In this document: positions 1-7,139 of the stretch, piece by piece | Layout: every line of letters begins with the position of its first letter | Numbering within the stretch: position 1 is the stretch's first letter | Source: an uncultured Actinomyces sp. | GTDB lineage: Bacteria; Actinomycetota; Actinomycetes; Actinomycetales; Actinomycetaceae | Reading direction: 5' to 3' | Length of the DNA: 14,730 nucleotides | Assembly: GCA_915063485.1 (NCBI GenBank) | Contig: CAJZDJ010000048.1 | Coordinates: 1 to 14,730, forward strand | Position numbers and translations under genes: made by a program | Notes under the pieces: model-generated | The model's input: only the letters and a program-made list of their open reading frames with translations | Told to the model about the DNA's origin: nothing | The model's database searches: none

Positions 1-55
1 GAACCTAGAATGGCTGAACCAGAATCAGCTGTGTTGCCAATTACACCATACCCCA
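1..55 (-). tRNA. tRNA-Gln (anticodon CUG), partial, 3' end outside window
   Basis: On the minus strand, position 55 begins the acceptor strand TGGGGTA. It is followed by a D arm (stem GTGT/ACAC with a TTGG-containing loop) and an anticodon arm GCTGA-TTCTGGT-TCAGC, which puts CTG at the anticodon for glutamine. The variable region and first half of the T arm (CTAGG then TTC) reach the window edge, so the rest of the T arm and the acceptor 3' strand are missing. It lies about 120 bases downstream of gltX on the same strand. In bacteria without GlnRS, GluRS mischarges tRNA-Gln for later amidation by GatCAB, so this neighbour is a plausible substrate of the gltX product. Whether the two are co-transcribed is inference. 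Confidence 0.9.
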
Positions 56-177
56 AGGGGTTCACGCTGCGACACAAACCTTTTGGGCTTGCCCCGTCGG
101 CGCAACGGGTAAGAATCTATCGGATCTTTGCCCCGCTTGCCAAATTTTTTTAGCGTGACCCTAAGCACATTTGGTTT

Positions 178-1752
178 TTACTCTGAAATTGCAGCCAAAA
201 GTGCTTCAATTCGGGCCATGGTTAGCTCCTTACCCAGGATTTCCATGGACTCAAATAGCGGCGGGGAGACCTGGCGGCCGGTTACGGCTACGCGCAGCGC
301 CCCGAAAGCGACGCGCGGCTTGAGCCCCAGGCCCTCAACTAGAGCCTGACGCAGCGCCTGCTGTAGAGCGTCGTGGTTCCACTGCTCCAGGGAGCGCAGC
401 GCTTGGTCAGCTACCTGCAGGGCCTGCTGGTTGGCGGCTATAGTCTCAGGGTTCTTTACCAGCTTGGCGAAAGACTTTTCGTCGTAGTCCAGGGCGGCGG
501 CGTCGGTAAAGAAGAAGCCCAGCATGCCGCGAGCCTCACCTAGTAGCTGCACGCGGGTCTGGATAAGCGGCGCGGCGGCGGTTAGAATCTCCTGCTCACG
601 GGCGGTTAGCTGGTCAAATTCGGGGGCGCTAACCAGGGCTTGGGCTTCCTCGGCCGGGGCGTAGAGGTCGTAGAGGTAGGGCACCAGGCGGTTACGGAAG
701 TCCTCCCCCTCCAGGCGGCGCACGTGCTCAGCGTTAATAGCCACACACTTCTTGGGGTCAAAGCGGGCCGGGTTGGGGTTGACGTCGTGAATGTCGAAGG
801 CGGCCACCAGCTGCTCGGGGGTGAAGATGTCCTCATCCTTGCTCAGCGACCAACCCAGTAGGGCCAGGTAGTTGAGCAGACCCTCAGGGATCATGCCGTT
901 TCGGCGGTGCAGCAGCAGGTTGGAGGAAGGGTCACGCTTGGATAGCTTCTTGTTGCCCTCACCCATTACGTAGGGCAGGTGTCCAAAGGCGGGGATGAAC
1001 TGGGCTCGGCCAATGGCGATTAGGGCCTGGTAGAGCACAATCTGGCGGGGGGTGGAGGATAGTAGGTCCTCGCCGCGCAGCACGTGGGTGATGCCCATTT
1101 CGGCGTCGTCAACCGGGTTCACCAGGGTGTATAGCGGGTCACCGTTAGCGCGCACTACTACATAGTCGGGCACGGAGCCGGCCTTGAAGGTGATCTCGCC
1201 GCGCACCAGGTCAGTGAAGGTGATGTCTTCATCGGGCATACGTACGCGTAGCACCGGCTGGCGCCCTTGGGCGCGATAGGCCTCAATCTGCTCGGCGCTG
1301 AGGTTGCGGTCAAATCCGTCATAGCCCAGTTTGGGGTCTTCACCCTTGGCACGGTGGCGGGCTTCAACCTCTTCGGGGGTGGAGTAGGACTCGTAGAGGT
1401 AGCCGGCTTCTAGCAGCTCCTTGGCCACCTGCTTGTACAGGTCCATGCGCTGGGACTGGCGGTAGGGCTCGTGTGGGCCACCCTTGCCAACGCCCTCATC
1501 CCAGTCCAGGTGCAGCCAGCGCAGCGAGTCTAGGATGGCGTCAAAGGATTCTTCAGAGTCACGGGCAGCGTCGGTGTCTTCGATACGGAAAACGAAGGTG
1601 CCACCTACGTGACGGGCATAAGCCCAGTTAAATAGACAGGTACGCACCATACCGACGTGGGGGGTACCGGTGGGGGAAGGACAAAAACGTACGCGAATAT
1701 CACTGCCGGTGGGCAGGGCGTGGGCGGCTGATGCCTGGGTTAGCTCACTCAT
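178..1752 (-). CDS. gltX: Glutamyl-tRNA synthetase (GluRS), probably non-discriminating
   Basis: This 524-residue class I aminoacyl-tRNA synthetase charges tRNA-Glu with glutamate in the cytoplasm. The HIGH-type signature is [11 protein letters not shown] (residues 25-35, HVGM in place of HIGH) and the KMSKS-type loop is KLSKR (269-273). The Rossmann-fold motif FRIEDTD lies near residue 55. Where zinc-binding GluRSs have a cysteine cluster, this one reads [11 protein letters not shown] (about 120-130) without cysteines, as in other actinobacterial enzymes I know. The C-terminal third is the helical anticodon-binding region, and the length is normal for the family. ATG at 1752 has no Shine-Dalgarno sequence; a TAGGCT box sits 9 nt upstream, so the leader is very short or absent. 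The gene diverges from the C-S lyase gene, with 61 bases between. Action on tRNA-Gln as well is inferred from phylum and the neighbouring tRNA-Gln. Confidence 0.97.
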   Translation of the reverse strand: MSELTQASAAHALPTGSDIRVRFCPSPTGTPHVGMVRTCLFNWAYARHVGGTFVFRIEDTDAARDSEESFDAILDSLRWLHLDWDEGVGKGGPHEPYRQSQRMDLYKQVAKELLEAGYLYESYSTPEEVEARHRAKGEDPKLGYDGFDRNLSAEQIEAYRAQGRQPVLRVRMPDEDITFTDLVRGEITFKAGSVPDYVVVRANGDPLYTLVNPVDDAEMGITHVLRGEDLLSSTPRQIVLYQALIAIGRAQFIPAFGHLPYVMGEGNKKLSKRDPSSNLLLHRRNGMIPEGLLNYLALLGWSLSKDEDIFTPEQLVAAFDIHDVNPNPARFDPKKCVAINAEHVRRLEGEDFRNRLVPYLYDLYAPAEEAQALVSAPEFDQLTAREQEILTAAAPLIQTRVQLLGEARGMLGFFFTDAAALDYDEKSFAKLVKNPETIAANQQALQVADQALRSLEQWNHDALQQALRQALVEGLGLKPRVAFGALRVAVTGRQVSPPLFESMEILGKELTMARIEALLAAISE

Positions 1753-1761
1753 AATGTCTTA

Positions 1762-1767
1762 AGCCTA
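1762..1767 (-). promoter_or_regulatory. Putative -10 box of gltX, nearly leaderless
   Basis: The minus strand reads TAGGCT here, 9 nt before the gltX ATG. No AG-rich ribosome binding site lies between. A start 6-7 nt after the box would leave a leader of only 2-3 nt. The same hexamer sits 6 nt before the rph ATG. I see no convincing -35 box. Confidence 0.5.
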
Positions 1768-1779
1768 CCGCCGCCGGCC

Positions 1780-1807
1780 TTGCCCTACTTAGGTTGGGGC
1801 GTACAGT
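1780..1807 (+). promoter_or_regulatory. Putative leaderless promoter of the C-S lyase gene
   Basis: TTGCCC (1780-1785), a 16-nt spacer and TACAGT (1802-1807) form a reasonable -35/-10 pair. The -10 box ends exactly 6 nt before the ATG at 1814, so transcription would begin at or within a base of the start codon. No Shine-Dalgarno sequence precedes the ATG. Confidence 0.6.
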
Positions 1808-1813
1808 TAGCTT

Positions 1814-2986
1814 ATGAGCACTATTACACCTTGGGATTCGTTAACCGCGCAGCAAATGCGTGAGCGCGGCTCTTTGAAATGGACGCGCTGGCCCGGGACC
1901 ATTGGTGCCTGGGTGGCCGAAATGGATTTAGGTATTGCCCCTGAAGTGGCCGAGGCCATTAAGCAGGCTGTTGATGTAGGCGAGCTAGGTTACATGCCAG
2001 ATGGCCTGCTGGTTGAATGTGAGCGGGCTTTGGCCGCCTATTCACGCCGTAACTATGGCTGGGATTTGGATCCGGACAAGATTTTTGTGGTGCATGACGT
2101 GATCATGGCGCTGCGCCGTATTTTGACGGATTTCTGCGACAAATCTAAGCCGGTTATTGTGCCCACCCCGGCCTACATGACCTTCCTTAAAACCATTCCG
2201 GCCTGCGGTTTTCAGGCCGTGCAGGTGCCTAGCATTTATGCCGAGGGCACCTGGCAGCTAGATTTTGAGGGTATTGAAGCGGCTATGTCGCGTGGGGCCA
2301 GCCTGTTTATTTTGTGCAACCCCTGGAACCCGGTGGGGCGTGTGCTTACCGAGGCTGAGTTAGATAAGGTGGCGCAGCTTTCCGCTAAGTATGGCGTGCC
2401 CGTCTTTAATGACGAGATTCACGCGCCCCTACTGCTCTCCCCTGAGGCCAAGCACCACCCCTACCCGCTGCGGTCGGCGGCTGACCCGGATCTGACCTGG
2501 ACCGCCACTTCGGCTTCTAAGGGCTGGAATGTGCCGGCTTTGGGTGCGGCGCAGCTGATTTTGGATGGCAAGGTGCGTCAGGCTTGGCGCCCCATTGCCG
2601 ACGACGTCGCCCACCACGCTGGTCCTTTGGGTGTGCGTGCGGCTACGGCGGCTTTCACCCAGGCACAGTATTGGGTACGCGAGGTTTCTAGCTACGTGCA
2701 TGAAAATGCGCAGCTAGTTAGCCAGGAGCTGGCCAAGGTGGGGCTACACATGGATGTTCCCCAGGGAACCTACTTGGGCTGGGTGGACTGCTCTAGCCTG
2801 CTAGAGCGCGGCGTTAAGGGCTCGCCTACCACCTGGCTGCGCGAAAACGCCGGCGTGGCCCTGACTGACGGGGCTGACTGTGGCCATGGGTATGAGCATT
2901 TTGCCCGCCTGAACATGGCTACTGGCCACGCCATTGAGCGCCAAACTGTGGAGCAAATCAGCGCCGCAGTGAACAAGTTGAACTAA
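1814..2986 (+). CDS. MalY/PatB-type PLP-dependent C-S lyase (aminotransferase class I/II fold)
   Basis: This 390-residue fold-type I PLP protein is expected to cleave the C-S bond of cystathionine or cysteine conjugates, giving a thiol, pyruvate and ammonia (cystathionine beta-lyase-like). The N-terminal WVAEMDLGIAPEV (about 33-45) matches the MalY/PatB family start. CNPWNPVGRV (168-177) supplies the PLP-contacting Asn. NDEIHAPL (199-206) has the Asp that contacts the PLP ring nitrogen. SASKGWNVPAL (233-243) carries the Schiff-base lysine, K236. Length is typical. It is a single-gene unit: gltX diverges upstream and a strong terminator follows at 3006-3051. Start: ATG 1814, preceded by a TACAGT box 6 nt upstream instead of a ribosome binding site. 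The exact substrate (cystathionine, cysteine, or a thiol-releasing conjugate) cannot be read from the sequence. Confidence 0.88.
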   Translation: MSTITPWDSLTAQQMRERGSLKWTRWPGTIGAWVAEMDLGIAPEVAEAIKQAVDVGELGYMPDGLLVECERALAAYSRRNYGWDLDPDKIFVVHDVIMALRRILTDFCDKSKPVIVPTPAYMTFLKTIPACGFQAVQVPSIYAEGTWQLDFEGIEAAMSRGASLFILCNPWNPVGRVLTEAELDKVAQLSAKYGVPVFNDEIHAPLLLSPEAKHHPYPLRSAADPDLTWTATSASKGWNVPALGAAQLILDGKVRQAWRPIADDVAHHAGPLGVRAATAAFTQAQYWVREVSSYVHENAQLVSQELAKVGLHMDVPQGTYLGWVDCSSLLERGVKGSPTTWLRENAGVALTDGADCGHGYEHFARLNMATGHAIERQTVEQISAAVNKLN

Positions 2987-3005
2987 AACCGGCTACCGGA
3001 TAGAG

Positions 3006-3051
3006 GTAGGCCGCCTAAGTTAAGGGGCAACTTAGGCGGCCTACATTTTTT
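3006..3051 (+). terminator. Strong intrinsic terminator after the C-S lyase gene
   Basis: Perfect 16-bp inverted repeat: GTAGGCCGCCTAAGTT (3006-3021), a 7-nt loop, the complementary arm (3029-3044), then A and six T (3046-3051). The U tract is only on the plus-strand side, so it mainly ends the C-S lyase transcript. The convergent FAH gene ends at 3086 and may read into it as a hairpin without a U tract. Confidence 0.92.
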
Positions 3052-3072
3052 GCGCCCCTAAATTTTTCAGGA

Positions 3073-3092
3073 GCGCTAAGCGTGCTTAGCGC
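3073..3092. repeat. Short palindrome GCGCTAAGC-gt-GCTTAGCGC overlapping the FAH stop codon
   Basis: Nine-base arms at 3073-3081 and 3084-3092 with 2 bases between them. The right arm includes the stop codon of the FAH gene (3086-3088, minus strand). It could form an mRNA 3' hairpin, but no U tract follows on the minus strand. The same 9-mer pair recurs beyond the other end of the gene (3947-3955 and 4018-4026). Confidence 0.7.
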
Positions 3093-3874
3093 ACTACGCT
3101 AGCGATTCTACCCAGTCCATCGATCTGCGCCGCAATGCCCACGCCGACAGGAACATCTTTTGCATAGGCAGCTGCGCCAGTTAGGATCACATCTCCAGGC
3201 AGTAACGTAAACATGCGTGAGACACTGGCCACAATATTTTCAATGCTGACGTTCAGGTTGGCGGTGTTGCCCTCCCCCACTACCTCGCCGTCAATGCGTA
3301 GGGTTACGTGGGCGTTAGCCGGGTTGAATTCGTCGTCGGCTTCGGGCACATAAATCCACGGACCTAGCGGGCAGGCGGTGTCAAAAGACTTAGAACGCAC
3401 AATATTGTCGCTGGGGGCGGCCACATCATTAGCTACCGTGTAACCCAGCACGTGGTGGGCGGCGTCGGCGGGGTCCACATCCTTACACAGGTCTTTAATA
3501 ATGATGGCTAGCTCTGCCTCATGCACCAAAGTCTGTGACCAGTCGGGCTTAATAATTGGGGTGTCGGTGCCGATCACGGCGGTGTTGGGCTTGAGGAAAA
3601 CGAAAGGCGGCTCGGTTAGTGAGCCCGCTTCGCCGTCGTAGGTGGAACCTAGCCCCACCACTTTAGAGCGGGGAATAACCGGCGAGAGCAGACGCACCTC
3701 GTTTAGCGCGATAACTTCACCGGTAGCCTCAGGGGTGCCAAATAGCGGGTCACCTTTGAGGACCACTAGTCGCGCAGTGTCGGGGAAATCTAAATCGCAG
3801 CGTTCGGTGTAATCCAAGCCCTGCACAATGCCGTAGCGGGGTTCATCACCGCTAGTAAAGCGAGCCAAAATCAT
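3086..3874 (-). CDS. Fumarylacetoacetate hydrolase (FAH) superfamily protein, atypical active site
   Basis: This 262-residue protein has the FAH fold. Members hydrolyse, decarboxylate or tautomerise 2-oxo-acid compounds with a divalent metal. The metal triad is visible: E119 and E121 in VHEAELAIII and D150 in GYTVANDVAAPSD. K162 lies in the conserved KSFDTACPLGPWI segment (162-174). Two usual features look altered. The lid that normally reads NYxxHxxE is STYDGEAGS (about 77-85) without the histidine. The LTGTPxGVG loop near the C-terminus reads LTGAAAYAKDVPVGVG. The reaction is therefore uncertain. A FAH-family gene next to gltX is also found in Mycobacterium tuberculosis (Rv2993c beside Rv2992c); here the C-S lyase lies between. 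Start: ATG 3874, 6 nt after a TAGACT box and without a Shine-Dalgarno sequence. Confidence 0.85.
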   Translation of the reverse strand: MILARFTSGDEPRYGIVQGLDYTERCDLDFPDTARLVVLKGDPLFGTPEATGEVIALNEVRLLSPVIPRSKVVGLGSTYDGEAGSLTEPPFVFLKPNTAVIGTDTPIIKPDWSQTLVHEAELAIIIKDLCKDVDPADAAHHVLGYTVANDVAAPSDNIVRSKSFDTACPLGPWIYVPEADDEFNPANAHVTLRIDGEVVGEGNTANLNVSIENIVASVSRMFTLLPGDVILTGAAAYAKDVPVGVGIAAQIDGLGRIASVVR

Positions 3875-3880
3875 GGCTTC

Positions 3881-3886
3881 AGTCTA
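3881..3886 (-). promoter_or_regulatory. Putative -10 box of the FAH gene, leaderless
   Basis: The minus strand reads TAGACT, ending 6 nt before ATG 3874. No ribosome binding site is present and no clear -35 hexamer is seen. A GACGTCGAC repeat copy (3892-3900) lies where the -10/-35 spacer would be. Confidence 0.55.
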
Positions 3887-3888
3887 AC

Positions 3889-3936
3889 GCTGACGTCGAC
3901 CCTTAGCGGCTAAAACCAGCCAGAGCCGACGTCGAC
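3889..3936. repeat. Direct repeat GCyGACGTCGAC upstream of the FAH gene, candidate operator
   Basis: GCTGACGTCGAC (3889-3900) and GCCGACGTCGAC (3925-3936) match at 11 of 12 bases, 36 bases apart. Each contains the overlapping palindromes GACGTC and GTCGAC. A second short repeat, AAACCAGC, occurs at 3913-3920 and 3941-3948. The copy nearest the gene sits within the putative promoter spacer, which suits regulator binding. The regulator is unknown. Confidence 0.5.
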
Positions 3937-4045
3937 ATTTAAACCAGCGCTAAGCAGCCACGCCCCTTAAGGGCCACAATCAGATGCCACAAAGGGCCAA
4001 GGGGGCATTTAGTAGCCGCTTAGCGCCAGCACAATCACGCAGGCC
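3937..4045. other. Gap between the symporter and FAH genes with inverted repeats, no gene seen
   Basis: The rest of the gap between the FAH start and the symporter stop (4046) holds GCGCTAAGC at 3947-3955 and its complement GCTTAGCGC at 4018-4026. Between them are a perfect palindrome CCCTTAAGGG (3964-3973) and a looser inverted pair, GCCCCTT (3962-3968) with AAGGGGGC (3999-4006). These could fold in the 3' end of the symporter transcript, but no U tract marks a standard terminator. No convincing coding frame is seen. Confidence 0.45.
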
Positions 4046-5563
4046 TTAAGCCTCAGCGCGATCATTTACGTGTACGCCAGCGTTTTCGCTAGACCACACG
4101 TCGCCGGGGAGCTTGCCAGGCAAGAATTTGTTGTCGGTAGAGACAAACCGAATCTCATCAATCTCGCCGGCCTTAAGCTGGGCGTACTGGCTTTCCCAGT
4201 CACGTAAAGCCCCAAAGGCCCAGCGGCCCATAATGGTGATAGCGAAGATGTTGATGGTAGCCATGATGCCCATAACCACGTCGGCCAGGTTCCACACGAA
4301 GTCCAGGGAAGCTACCGCACCCACATAGGTGGCAACCAGGATCATTACCCGCAGCCAAGTGTGGTTGAGCTTCTTGGTGGCCCCACGCAGGAAGGAGTCG
4401 TTGATTTCCGCGTAGGTGTAGTTACCCAGCAGCGAGGAGTAGGCGAACACGAAAATCATGGCGACCATCAGGTACTGGGCCCAGCCACCTAGCTGCGAAG
4501 TTACCGAAATTGAGGTGAGCGTGCCGGCGCTGAACTGACCCGTGCGGGCAGCGGCCGGGTTGTAAACCCCAGACAGCAGCACAATCAGGGCGGTGGCGGT
4601 ACACACCAGCAAGGTGTCCACAAATACACCCATGGACTGGATGAAACCCTGGTTAACCGGGTGGGCGGTGGTGGCGGCAGCGGCGGCGTTAGGCACCGAG
4701 CCCTCACCGGCCTCGTTGGAGAACAAACCACGCTTAATACCGTTTAGGGCGGCGGCGGTAAAACCACCAGCCATACCAGCCAGGGCCTGGTCTAGCCCAA
4801 AAGCACCCTTAAAGATTTGTAGCAGCGCACCGGGAATAGCGGTGATGTTTAGCAGCAAAATAATTGCGGCCAGCAATACATAACCCAGCGCCATAATCGG
4901 GGCGATCCACTCAGAGACCTTAGCTACCTGACGCATACCACCAAAAATGATGGGGGCAGTGATCACCAACAGACCCACACCGGTAACCCAGGTGGGCACG
5001 TTAAAAGTGTGCTCCATAATGACAGAAATGGCGTTAGCCTGGGTGGCCTCATAGGCGAAACCGAATACGAAAATAATTACCGCTGCGAAAGCCACAGCCA
5101 ACGGCTTCATTTTCAGTCCGCGCGTAATGTAGTAGGCCGGTCCCCCACGGAAACTACCGTCGGGGTTAGCTACCTTATACATCTGCGCCAAGGTGGCCTC
5201 CACGAATGCGGTAGCCATACCCACCAGGGCCACTACCCACATCCAGAACACGGCGCCCGGACCACCCATGATGATGGCTAGCGCCACCCCAATGATGTTA
5301 CCGGTACCCACACGTGAAGCCAGGCCAATGGTGAAGGCCTGGAAGGAGGAGATACCCCCACCTTGCCCATCACGCGAGTTGGTTAGTGAAGCAACCATGT
5401 GCCTAAAGAGGCGGAACTGGATGCCATACATGCGTGCCGTGAAGTACAGCCCCACGCCAACCAGCAAGAAGGCCAGGAAATAGCCGTAGAAGTAGGTGGA
5501 AAAATCCCCTAGGGCAGCGGTTGGCTTAGCCAACCAATCATCGGTTTTTGCGATGGCCAACAT
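4046..5563 (-). CDS. Sodium:alanine/glycine symporter, AGCS family (paralogue 1)
   Basis: This 505-residue multi-pass membrane protein is of the alanine-or-glycine:cation symporter family, which imports alanine or glycine with Na+. Family segments appear in order: SSFQAFTIGLASRVGTGNIIGVA (72-94, given as its parts SSFQAF, GTGN 86-89 and IIGVA), GGPGAVFWMW (100-109), FRGGPAYY (138-145), GLFSNEAGEG (279-288), PNAAAAATTAHP (291-302). About ten hydrophobic helices follow the usual pattern, and the C-terminal tail is hydrophilic. I prefer ATG 5563: the minus strand has AAGGAAG ending 5 nt before it. The in-frame GTG at 5569 would lie inside that ribosome binding site. It follows the second symporter gene on the same strand with 64 bases between, so the two may form an operon. 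Substrate preference is not readable. Confidence 0.93.
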   Translation of the reverse strand: MLAIAKTDDWLAKPTAALGDFSTYFYGYFLAFLLVGVGLYFTARMYGIQFRLFRHMVASLTNSRDGQGGGISSFQAFTIGLASRVGTGNIIGVALAIIMGGPGAVFWMWVVALVGMATAFVEATLAQMYKVANPDGSFRGGPAYYITRGLKMKPLAVAFAAVIIFVFGFAYEATQANAISVIMEHTFNVPTWVTGVGLLVITAPIIFGGMRQVAKVSEWIAPIMALGYVLLAAIILLLNITAIPGALLQIFKGAFGLDQALAGMAGGFTAAALNGIKRGLFSNEAGEGSVPNAAAAATTAHPVNQGFIQSMGVFVDTLLVCTATALIVLLSGVYNPAAARTGQFSAGTLTSISVTSQLGGWAQYLMVAMIFVFAYSSLLGNYTYAEINDSFLRGATKKLNHTWLRVMILVATYVGAVASLDFVWNLADVVMGIMATINIFAITIMGRWAFGALRDWESQYAQLKAGEIDEIRFVSTDNKFLPGKLPGDVWSSENAGVHVNDRAEA

Positions 5564-5627
5564 TGGCACTTCCTTTCGCAGAGATAAAAATTAGCTACTG
5601 CGAGCCTAAGTGCTTTATGTTTCAGGG

Positions 5628-7073
5628 TTATGACGCCGGCGTTTCCCACACGTTCGTTTTTACATCTGCAGGCAAATTGGGGTTGTTTTTACCCACAAAA
5701 ACGGGGGTTTTGACGCCGTCGCGACGCTGAGACTCCCAGTCACGCAGGGCGCCAGAGACCCACTTGGCCAACCAAATCAGGGCCAGCAGGTTGGTGGCGG
5801 TCATGATGGCCATCATTACATCCACCGAGTTCCACACCAGTTCCAGCGTGGCCAGGGCGCCCAGCACGGTGCTAACTACCGATAGCACGCGCACAAAAAT
5901 GCGTCCGCCCTTTTGGGGGCTGATGAAGTTAACGGCCACCTCAGAGTAGGAGGCGGCGGCCAGCACTGAGGAGAAAGCCAGCACGGTAATGATTAGGGCC
6001 ATGGGAATCTCAGCCCAGCCGCCCAGGGCGGAAACCACAGCTTTTTGGGTCAGGCTCGCGGCCTGGCTGGGGTCTAGCGCGCCGGGGGTGTAAACCGAAC
6101 TACCCGCACTCAAAATCACGATGGCGGTCATGGTGCACACAATGATGGTGTCCACAAACACGCCCAGGGACTGCACCAGGCCCTGCTGGATGGGGTGAGC
6201 CACGGTGGCAGTGGCCGCCGCGTTGGGGGCGGTGCCCTGACCGGCTTCGTTAGAGAACAGGCCACGCTTAGTGCCGTTGATTAGCGCCGCCATAATGCCG
6301 CCGGTAACGCCGCCGGCAAACTGGGCCGGACCAAAGGCAGATTCCACAATGATTTCCAGGGCAGGCAGCACCCGGTCGTAGTTAACTGCCAGCGCCCCCA
6401 GGCCCAAAGCCAGGTAAACCACGCTCATAATGGGGGCCATCCACTCGGTAACTCGGGCCACAGAGCGGATACCACCCAAAATCACCGGGGCCGCCAAAAC
6501 AAACAGCAGCGCCGCCGTCACTTCCTTGGAGGCATTAACGCTAGAACCGGGACCAATAATGCCACTAATGGCGTTGGACTGCACCATGATGATGGAAAAA
6601 CCGCAGGTGGCAATGGTTAGCACGGAGAAGAGCACGCCCAGTTTACGCGAGCCCATACCCAGCCACATGTAGGTGGCCGGGCCGCCGCGGAAAGTTCCGT
6701 CGTCGGCGCGTACCTTGAAAATCTGGGCCAAGGTGGCTTCAGCAAAAGCGGTAGCCATACCCACCAGGGCAATTACCCACATCCAGAACACCGCGCCGGG
6801 CCCGCCCAGGATCAGGGCTGCGGCCACACCAAACACGTTACCGATACCCACGCGCGCGGCTAGGGAAATAGTGAAGGCCTGGAAGGAGGAGATACCCCCG
6901 CTGGCACCCGAACGTGAGGAGAGAATGGAACGCACCATCGCGGGCAGCAGCCTGAACTGAACCCCGCGTAGCCTGATAGTTAGATAAAGGCCGGTGCCGA
7001 CCAAAATCCACATGGTCAGATGCAGGGTGAGCCAATCGCCTAAATTCTGTAAGGCTTGGGCTAATGCTTGCAT
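5628..7073 (-). CDS. Sodium:alanine/glycine symporter, AGCS family (paralogue 2)
   Basis: A 481-residue integral membrane symporter, clearly homologous to its downstream neighbour. Family segments: SSFQAFTISLAARV (62-75), GGPGAVFWMW (90-99), FRGGPATY (128-135), GLFSNEAGQG (271-280), PNAAATATVAHP (283-294). The motif that reads GTGN in paralogue 1 is GIGN here (76-79), and NEAGEG is NEAGQG. Both changes fall in highly conserved stretches, so transport specificity may differ. ATG 7073 is chosen because GAGGA lies 7 nt upstream on the minus strand. An upstream in-frame GTG at 7148 would add 25 residues unlike the family and overlap the divergent helicase gene. It is first in a likely two-gene symporter unit. 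Confidence 0.92.
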   Translation of the reverse strand: MQALAQALQNLGDWLTLHLTMWILVGTGLYLTIRLRGVQFRLLPAMVRSILSSRSGASGGISSFQAFTISLAARVGIGNVFGVAAALILGGPGAVFWMWVIALVGMATAFAEATLAQIFKVRADDGTFRGGPATYMWLGMGSRKLGVLFSVLTIATCGFSIIMVQSNAISGIIGPGSSVNASKEVTAALLFVLAAPVILGGIRSVARVTEWMAPIMSVVYLALGLGALAVNYDRVLPALEIIVESAFGPAQFAGGVTGGIMAALINGTKRGLFSNEAGQGTAPNAAATATVAHPIQQGLVQSLGVFVDTIIVCTMTAIVILSAGSSVYTPGALDPSQAASLTQKAVVSALGGWAEIPMALIITVLAFSSVLAAASYSEVAVNFISPQKGGRIFVRVLSVVSTVLGALATLELVWNSVDVMMAIMTATNLLALIWLAKWVSGALRDWESQRRDGVKTPVFVGKNNPNLPADVKTNVWETPAS

Positions 7074-7126
7074 TTGATATTCCTCGCAGCCGTGTCTTTG
7101 TGCGGTGTCAGCATATACGAACATGA

Positions 7127-7132
7127 GAAAAT
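7127..7132 (+). promoter_or_regulatory. Weak candidate -10 box of the helicase gene
   Basis: GAAAAT ends 7 nt before the preferred GTG start at 7140, the same spacing as the leaderless boxes elsewhere in the window. It lacks the usual leading T and no -35 box is convincing. Confidence 0.3.
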
Positions 7133-7139
7133 AGCCAGT

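Noticed and set aside
56..177. Terminator between gltX and tRNA-Gln
   Set aside because: A 5-bp inverted pair (CCCGT/ACGGG, near 95-117) exists but is short and has no U tract on the gltX strand, so it is not called.
5564..5627. Glycine riboswitch upstream of the symporters
   Set aside because: AGCS genes are sometimes riboswitch-controlled, but the gaps before both genes are only about 65 bases and show no tandem glycine-aptamer structure.
7068..7139. ATG 7068 as the helicase start and GTG 7148 as the symporter start
   Set aside because: Both extensions overlap the divergent neighbour and give sequence unlike their families. GTG 7140 and the ATG 7073 with GAGGA upstream fit better.
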